8,989 nt of DNA from Trueperaceae bacterium (GTDB lineage: Bacteria > Deinococcota > Deinococci > Deinococcales > Trueperaceae). Shown piece by piece: positions 5,279 through 8,989 of the stretch. Every line of letters starts with the position of its first letter. The stretch's first letter is position 1. Below the pieces are notes generated by a model. The model did no database searches. It was given only the letters and a program-made list of their open reading frames with translations, and was not told the DNA's origin. The translations under genes and the position numbers were made by a program. The stretch is from contig JAABSI010000107.1 of the NCBI GenBank assembly GCA_011390455.1, positions 1 through 8,989 of the forward strand. Reading direction: 5' to 3'.

Positions 5279-5316
5279 TGCCCCATGCGACCCGACACCG
5301 GGCCGCCATTCTTATC

Positions 5317-5321
5317 GGAGG
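5317..5321 (+). promoter_or_regulatory. Ribosome binding site of pstS
   Basis: GGAGG is followed by a 5-base spacer and the ATG at 5327. It decides the start in favour of the form beginning MRKLLSTL, which gives a standard Sec signal peptide. Confidence 0.8.
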
Positions 5322-5326
5322 CATCC

Positions 5327-6412
5327 ATGCGCAAGCTCCTGTCCACCCTCGCTGCCGCCCTGCTCCTGGCGCCCGTCGCCACGGCGCAGAACGTCGAACT
5401 CCTCGGCGCCGGCGCCACCTTCCCGGCCCCGCTCGTCACCTCGATGGCCGACACGTACCGCGACGTGACCGACGGCCGCGTCACCGTCAACTACCAGTCG
5501 ATCGGCTCCGGCGGCGGCATCCGCCAGTTCACCGAGCAGACGGTCATGTTCGGCATGTCCGAAGCGTTCCTGAACGACGAGCAGCTCGCCGCGATCGCCG
5601 AGGCCGGCGGCGGCGTCGCCTTCAACATGCCCATCACGCTCGGCGACGTCGTCGTCACCTACAACCTCCCCGGCGTCGAGACCGGCCTCGTCTTCGACGG
5701 CGACACCATCGCCGAGATCTTCCTCGGCAACATCACGACCTGGGCCGACCCGCAGATCGCGCTGCTGAACCCGGACGTGCAGCTGCCGCCGCTCCCGATC
5801 ACGGTCGTGCACCGCTCGGACGGCTCGGGCACCACGAACGTCTTCACCAACTACCTCACCAAGGTCTCGCCCACCTGGAACGAGCGCGTCGGCTTCGCGA
5901 CCTCGGTCAACTGGCCCACCGGCATCGGCGGCAACGGCAACGAGGGCGTGGCCGGCGTCGTCCAGAACACCCCGGGTGCGATCGGCTACAACAGCGCCGT
6001 CTACGCGGTGCTCAACGACATCGCCTACGGCTACGTCCAGAACAAGAGCGGCAACGTCATCGTCCCGAGCCTCGAGGCCACCTCGCTCGCGGCCGACGTC
6101 CCGCTGCCGTCCGACACCCGCATCCTGGTGACCGACACCGACGCCGCCGACGGCTACCCGATCGCCGGCTTCGCCTGGATGCTCATGTACGAGAACCTCG
6201 ACGCGAACAACGCGATCTCGACCCGCGAAGAGGCCGAGGAGCTGCTGAAGTTCGTCGTCTGGGCCATCACCGACGGCCAGGACCTCGCCGAGCCGCTCGC
6301 CTTCTCCCGCATCCCGGCCGCCGTGCTCGAGCTCAACCTCGACATGATCCGGCAGATGAAGTGGCAGGGCGAGGACCTCGGCGCCCAGGTGCTCGCGGAC
6401 GCCGGCCTCTGA
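5327..6412 (+). CDS. pstS: PstS phosphate-binding protein of the Pst ABC transporter
   Basis: This 361-residue extracytoplasmic protein captures phosphate and delivers it to PstCA. Residues 1-20 form a Sec signal with a positive start (MRK), a leucine/alanine core and a VATA end, so cleavage is expected before Q21. There is no lipobox cysteine, so it should be soluble or wall-associated rather than a lipoprotein. Phosphate-site segments are GAGATFPAPL (28-37), SIGSGGGIRQF (58-68), FGMSEAFL (75-82) and RSDGSGTTNVFTNYL (163-177). IGYNSAVYA (219-227) is a further family segment. The third segment has Glu79 where E. coli PstS has the phosphate-contacting Asp56 (FGASDAPL). The start was chosen for its Shine-Dalgarno sequence and signal peptide. 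An in-frame ATG at 5285 would add 14 residues. The gene is preceded by a PHO-box array and followed by a hairpin, then pstC. Confidence 0.95.
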   Translation: MRKLLSTLAAALLLAPVATAQNVELLGAGATFPAPLVTSMADTYRDVTDGRVTVNYQSIGSGGGIRQFTEQTVMFGMSEAFLNDEQLAAIAEAGGGVAFNMPITLGDVVVTYNLPGVETGLVFDGDTIAEIFLGNITTWADPQIALLNPDVQLPPLPITVVHRSDGSGTTNVFTNYLTKVSPTWNERVGFATSVNWPTGIGGNGNEGVAGVVQNTPGAIGYNSAVYAVLNDIAYGYVQNKSGNVIVPSLEATSLAADVPLPSDTRILVTDTDAADGYPIAGFAWMLMYENLDANNAISTREEAEELLKFVVWAITDGQDLAEPLAFSRIPAAVLELNLDMIRQMKWQGEDLGAQVLADAGL

Positions 6413-6439
6413 GCCACCGCTCGTAAGCGATCCGCTCCC

Positions 6440-6472
6440 GCGCGGGCCGGCACCTCGGGTGCCGGCCCGCGC
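6440..6472 (+). terminator. Perfect 15-bp hairpin between pstS and pstC
   Basis: The arms at 6440-6454 and 6458-6472 are perfectly complementary and all but two pairs are G-C, with a TCG loop. TTCGTTCG follows, which is a poor T-tract. It begins 28 bases after the pstS stop. It probably acts as a partial terminator or as a 3' stabiliser of a pstS-only mRNA, giving more binding protein than membrane subunits, as is common in pst operons. Confidence 0.7.
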
Positions 6473-6488
6473 TTCGTTCGGTCGCTCT

Positions 6489-6504
6489 TGACGAACCCAT
6501 GACG
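6489..6504 (+). promoter_or_regulatory. Possible second PHO-box pair at the pstC start
   Basis: TGACG occurs at 6489 and again at 6500, 11 bases apart, and a degenerate TGGGA follows at 6511. The last two upstream pstS repeats contain the same TGACG core with 10-11-base steps. The second copy overlaps the proposed pstC ATG. TACGTG at 6526 is the nearest -10 candidate and is weak, with no good start codon in frame just beyond it. Confidence 0.3.
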
Positions 6505-7515
6505 CGAACGTGGGAACCTGCGTTCTACGTGGCCACCGTTCCTCGAACCACCAGCGAGCTCATCCGCCAACCCACCCACCCGCTGTTCCGCAAAGCGGGC
6601 GATCGCGCGTTCCAGACGATCGTCGTGGCGCTCGGCGGCTCCATCGTCGTGCTCGCGCTGCTCCTCTCGTTCGTGCTGCTGCGCGACGGCTGGGAGCCGC
6701 TGCAGCGCTTCGGTTTCTTCGGCTTCCTCACCGGCACCACGTGGGACCCCGTGCGCGGAGTCTTCGGCACGTGGCCGTTCATGCTCGGCACGCTGATCAC
6801 CTCGGTCGCCGCGCTCGCGCTCTCCTTCCTGCCCGCGATCGGCGTCGCGATCTTCACCGCCGAGTACGCGCCGCGTTGGTTGGCCTCGATCGTCGACACG
6901 ATCGTCGACCTGCTGGCCGCCATCCCCTCGGTGGTCGTGGGCATCTGGGGGATCTTCGTGCTCGTTCCGCTGATGCAGAACGAGGTCTACCTGCCGTTCT
7001 ACTTCTGGGCCTTCGAGAACTGGCCCGGCGTGCTCCCGCTCCTGGGGCCGCCTGCGGGCTACAACCTGATCACCGCCACCATCGTGCTGGCGCTGATGAT
7101 CGTGCCCTACACCACCGCGCTGGCGCGCGACGCGATCCGGCTGGTGCCTCGCTCGCAGCGCGAGGCGGCGCGCGCGTTGGGCGCCACCCGCTGGGAGGTC
7201 CTGACGATGGCGGTCCTTCCGTACGCGCGCGGCGGCATCGTGGCCGGGGCGATCCTCAGCTTCGGGCGCGCGATCGGCGAGACCATGGCGGTCGCGATGC
7301 TCATCGGCAACTCGAACACGCTCCCGTTCACCTTCTTCGGCCCCGCGGCCACCATGCCCTCGGTGATCGTCAACGAGTTCCGCGAGGCGGTGGAGAACCT
7401 GCACCTCGCGAGCCTGATGACCGTCGGCTTCTACCTGTTCCTGATCTCGCTGGTCGTGAACCTGATCGCCGCGTGGATGCAGCGGAAGTTCGCCGTGGGC
7501 GGGAGGGCCATCTGA
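6499..7515 (+). CDS. pstC: PstC, phosphate ABC transporter permease
   Basis: This 338-residue inner-membrane subunit pairs with PstA to form the phosphate channel. The first membrane helix is about residues 39-62. Others are near 95-120, 135-158, 189-208, 245-268 and 305-326, giving the usual six. The large loop between the first two includes the aromatic stretch 69-94. The EAA loop that docks on the ATPase is REAARALGATRWEVLTMAVL (221-240), followed by SFGRAIGETMAV (254-265), a PstC signature. No Shine-Dalgarno sequence or TAnnnT box precedes the ATG, so this start is uncertain. An in-frame GTG ten codons later (6529) is an alternative. The stop overlaps the pstA ATG by one base (TGATG). It lies 86 bases after pstS, past the hairpin. 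Confidence 0.93.
   Translation: MTRTWEPAFYVATVPRTTSELIRQPTHPLFRKAGDRAFQTIVVALGGSIVVLALLLSFVLLRDGWEPLQRFGFFGFLTGTTWDPVRGVFGTWPFMLGTLITSVAALALSFLPAIGVAIFTAEYAPRWLASIVDTIVDLLAAIPSVVVGIWGIFVLVPLMQNEVYLPFYFWAFENWPGVLPLLGPPAGYNLITATIVLALMIVPYTTALARDAIRLVPRSQREAARALGATRWEVLTMAVLPYARGGIVAGAILSFGRAIGETMAVAMLIGNSNTLPFTFFGPAATMPSVIVNEFREAVENLHLASLMTVGFYLFLISLVVNLIAAWMQRKFAVGGRAI
7502..7506 (+). promoter_or_regulatory. Ribosome binding site of pstA
   Basis: GGAGG, inside the last codons of pstC, lies 8 bases before the pstA ATG at 7515. It supports this start over the long overlapping frame that begins near 6510. Confidence 0.7.
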
Positions 7516-8435
7516 TGACGACCTCGAGCAAGGCCGATCACGGGCGCGGGATCGCCGCCGTGACGCCGGCGAACCTGCGTCGCCGCTATCGACGCGACCA
7601 ACTGATGGTCGCGCTGCTCGTCGTCGCCACCCTCGCGGTGCTGATCCCGCTGCTGATCATCGTCTGGTACGTGATCTCGCAGGGGTTCTCGGCGCTCACG
7701 CTCGAGTTCTTCACCGAGGACCTCGGCTCGCCGGCGCGCGCCACCCAAGGACGCCCCACGGGCCTCGGCCACACCATCCTCGGCACCCTGGTGGTCGACG
7801 GCCTCGCGCTGCTCATCGCGGTGCCCATCGGCATCGGCGCCGGCATCATGCTCGCGGAGTTCCCGGACCACCCGCTCAATCCGCTGCTGCGCATCCTGAA
7901 CGACACCCTCAACGGCATGCCGGCGATCCTCAAGGGCCTCCTGGCCTGGGCGCTCATCGTCAAGCCGATGGGCACCTTCTCGGGGCTCTCCGGCGCGGTG
8001 GCGCTCTCGTTCGTGATGCTGCCGATCCTCGCGCGGGCCACCGAGGGCGTGCTGCGGATCATCCCGTGGTCGATCCGCGAGGCCGGGCTCGCGCTCGGGC
8101 TGCCGCGCTGGCGCGTCGTGCTCAACACCGTGCTCCCGGCCGCCCGGGTGGGCGTCGTCACGGGCGTCCTGATCGCCTTCGCGCGCGCCGCCGGGGAAGC
8201 CGCTCCGCTCCTGTTCACGGCCTTCGGCAACAACTTCTTCTCCAGCACGCCGATGCGCTACCTGCTCGGCCCGGTCGACACGCTCCCCGCGCGCCTCTAC
8301 AGCCTGGCGATCAGCCCGTACCGTGAGTGGCACGCGATGGGCTGGGCCGCCGGCATCGTGCTGCTGGGGCTCGTGATCGTCACCTTCGCCACCGCGCGGC
8401 TCTTGACCCGCCAGCGCCACGCCACCGACCTGTGA
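7515..8435 (+). CDS. pstA: PstA, phosphate ABC transporter permease
   Basis: This 306-residue inner-membrane subunit is the partner of PstC. A basic cytoplasmic N-terminus (LRRRYRRDQ, 21-29) precedes the first helix at about 30-54. Further helices lie near 86-114, 133-150, 157-176, 210-231 and 276-296. The EAA loop is [20 protein letters not shown] (188-207). [16 protein letters not shown] (223-238) is a strong PstA signature. Both the Shine-Dalgarno sequence and the TGATG junction with pstC support the start, which implies translational coupling. In the window the same frame opens much further upstream, but the additional residues are an out-of-frame reading of pstC. pstB follows after 20 bases. 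Confidence 0.95.
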   Translation: MTTSSKADHGRGIAAVTPANLRRRYRRDQLMVALLVVATLAVLIPLLIIVWYVISQGFSALTLEFFTEDLGSPARATQGRPTGLGHTILGTLVVDGLALLIAVPIGIGAGIMLAEFPDHPLNPLLRILNDTLNGMPAILKGLLAWALIVKPMGTFSGLSGAVALSFVMLPILARATEGVLRIIPWSIREAGLALGLPRWRVVLNTVLPAARVGVVTGVLIAFARAAGEAAPLLFTAFGNNFFSSTPMRYLLGPVDTLPARLYSLAISPYREWHAMGWAAGIVLLGLVIVTFATARLLTRQRHATDL

Positions 8436-8443
8436 TCGCCACC

Positions 8444-8449
8444 GAGGGA
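8444..8449 (+). promoter_or_regulatory. Ribosome binding site of pstB
   Basis: GAGGGA is followed by a 6-base spacer and the ATG at 8456. It is a moderate match to the anti-Shine-Dalgarno sequence and supports this pstB start. Confidence 0.55.
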
Positions 8450-8455
8450 CCCACC

Positions 8456-8989
8456 ATGGATGCCACCGACACCCGCTCCGCCCCGCCCGCCCCCCGCACC
8501 GGCAACGACGCCGAGCGCGCCGCCGTGGCCGCGGATGCGGCCCCGCGCCTGATCACCGAGGGGATCTCGGTGCACTACGGGGCCAACACCGGCGTCCGCG
8601 ACGTCTCGCTGACCTTCCGCGACAAGACGGTGACGGCGCTCATCGGGCCTTCCGGCTGCGGCAAGACCACCTTCCTGCGCGCGCTCAACCGCATGCACGA
8701 CCTCAACCGCACCGTCAAGGTCACCGGCAAGGCGCTCCTCGACGGGAACGACATCTACGCCCAAGGCGTCGACCCGGTCACGGTGCGCCGCCGCATCGGG
8801 ATGGTCTTCCAGAAGCCGACGCCCTTCCCGACCATGTCGATCTACGACAACGTGGTGGCCGGCCTCAAGCTCGTCGGCATCCGCAACCGCGCGCTGCTCG
8901 ACGAGGTCGCCGAGCGCTCGCTGCGCCAGGCGGCGCTGTGGGACGAGGTGAAGGATCGCCTCAAGGCGCCCGCGGCCGGCATCTCGGGC
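8456..8989 (+). CDS. pstB: PstB, phosphate ABC transporter ATPase (3' end outside window)
   Basis: The first 178 residues are present and the frame is open to the window end. PstB hydrolyses ATP on the cytoplasmic face to drive phosphate import through PstCA. An Ala/Pro-rich N-terminal extension of about 30 residues precedes [11 protein letters not shown] (32-42), where the ABC fold begins. Typical PstB proteins start close to this point, so the extension is longer than usual. The Walker A motif is GPSGCGKTT (64-72) and the Q-loop is [10 protein letters not shown] (116-125), both textbook PstB. The helical region about 126-172 follows, and the sequence stops within AAGISG, just before the expected ABC signature LSGGQ. 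Signature, Walker B and H-loop are outside the window. Whether phoU follows cannot be seen. Confidence 0.95.
   Translation, partial: MDATDTRSAPPAPRTGNDAERAAVAADAAPRLITEGISVHYGANTGVRDVSLTFRDKTVTALIGPSGCGKTTFLRALNRMHDLNRTVKVTGKALLDGNDIYAQGVDPVTVRRRIGMVFQKPTPFPTMSIYDNVVAGLKLVGIRNRALLDEVAERSLRQAALWDEVKDRLKAPAAGISG

Noticed and set aside
5327..5389. PstS as a lipoprotein
   Set aside because: No cysteine occurs at the end of the signal peptide. The cleavage region reads VATA followed by Q, typical of signal peptidase I.
6488..6493. TTGACG as a -35 box of a pstC promoter
   Set aside because: No acceptable -10 box lies 16-18 bases downstream, where TGGGAA is found. The hexamer is better viewed as part of the TGACG repeat pair.
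6154..7404. 416-residue minus-strand frame opposite pstS and pstC
   Set aside because: It shows antisense composition and no domain, and it covers the 3' end of pstS, the intergenic hairpin and pstC.
6510..7514. N-terminal half of a long plus-strand frame fused to PstA
   Set aside because: This part is an alternative-frame reading of pstC, rich in Arg and Ala. PstA has its own Shine-Dalgarno sequence and ATG at 7515.
1..8989. CRISPR array, transposon, tRNA or defence island
   Set aside because: No regularly spaced repeats, transposase-like protein, terminal inverted repeats or tRNA-like folds were recognised. Gene content and codon usage look uniform and chromosomal.

Overview
The window is very GC-rich, densely packed with genes, and has strong G/C preference at third codon positions. 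It carries chromosomal-type genes for metal or metalloid resistance, a radical SAM enzyme, an amine oxidase, a CBS-domain protein and phosphate uptake. Five transcription units have a TAnnnT hexamer 5 to 7 bases before an ATG and no Shine-Dalgarno sequence between, which is the layout of leaderless mRNAs. That layout is common in Deinococcota and in Actinobacteria. PstS has a plain Sec signal rather than a lipobox, so I lean towards Deinococcota (for example a Truepera relative), but only as an inference. No mobile element, CRISPR array, tRNA or rRNA was seen.

Layout. (1) Bases 41-1699, minus strand: a compact operon reading arsR-type repressor, then a COG0701/ArsP-family permease (overlapping by ATGA), then a 77-residue CxxC thioredoxin-like protein. 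(2) Bases 1806-3137, minus strand: a HemN/HemW-like radical SAM protein. It is preceded by an 18-codon leader ORF whose stop overlaps the GTG start. (3) Bases 3278-4423, plus strand, divergent from the radical SAM gene: a flavoprotein with the monomeric sarcosine oxidase / N-methyltryptophan oxidase active site, including the FAD-linking cysteine. (4) Bases 4457-5209, plus strand: a protein with an N-terminal helical region carrying an R-x4-H motif (HEPN-like) and two C-terminal CBS repeats. (5) Bases 5226-8989, plus strand: the high-affinity phosphate transporter pstS-pstC-pstA-pstB, with pstB cut off by the window end. Four CTGAC repeats spaced 11/10/11 bases sit just before the pstS -10 box and look like a PHO box.

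How the parts work together. PstS captures phosphate outside the membrane, PstC and PstA form the channel, and PstB drives transport with ATP. A perfect 15-bp hairpin between pstS and pstC probably lets pstS be expressed more strongly than the rest. The ArsR-permease-thioredoxin operon probably senses a thiol-binding metal or metalloid and exports it. Its presence a few kilobases from a phosphate importer whose usual phosphate-contacting Asp appears as Glu raises the untested idea of an arsenate/phosphate link.

The most interesting observations are the leader ORF and start-codon hairpin of the radical SAM gene, a codon-preserving duplication across that gene's stop codon, the Asp-to-Glu change in PstS, the HEPN-like/CBS fusion, and the consistent leaderless promoter pattern. 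I did not find a clearly new multi-gene system.
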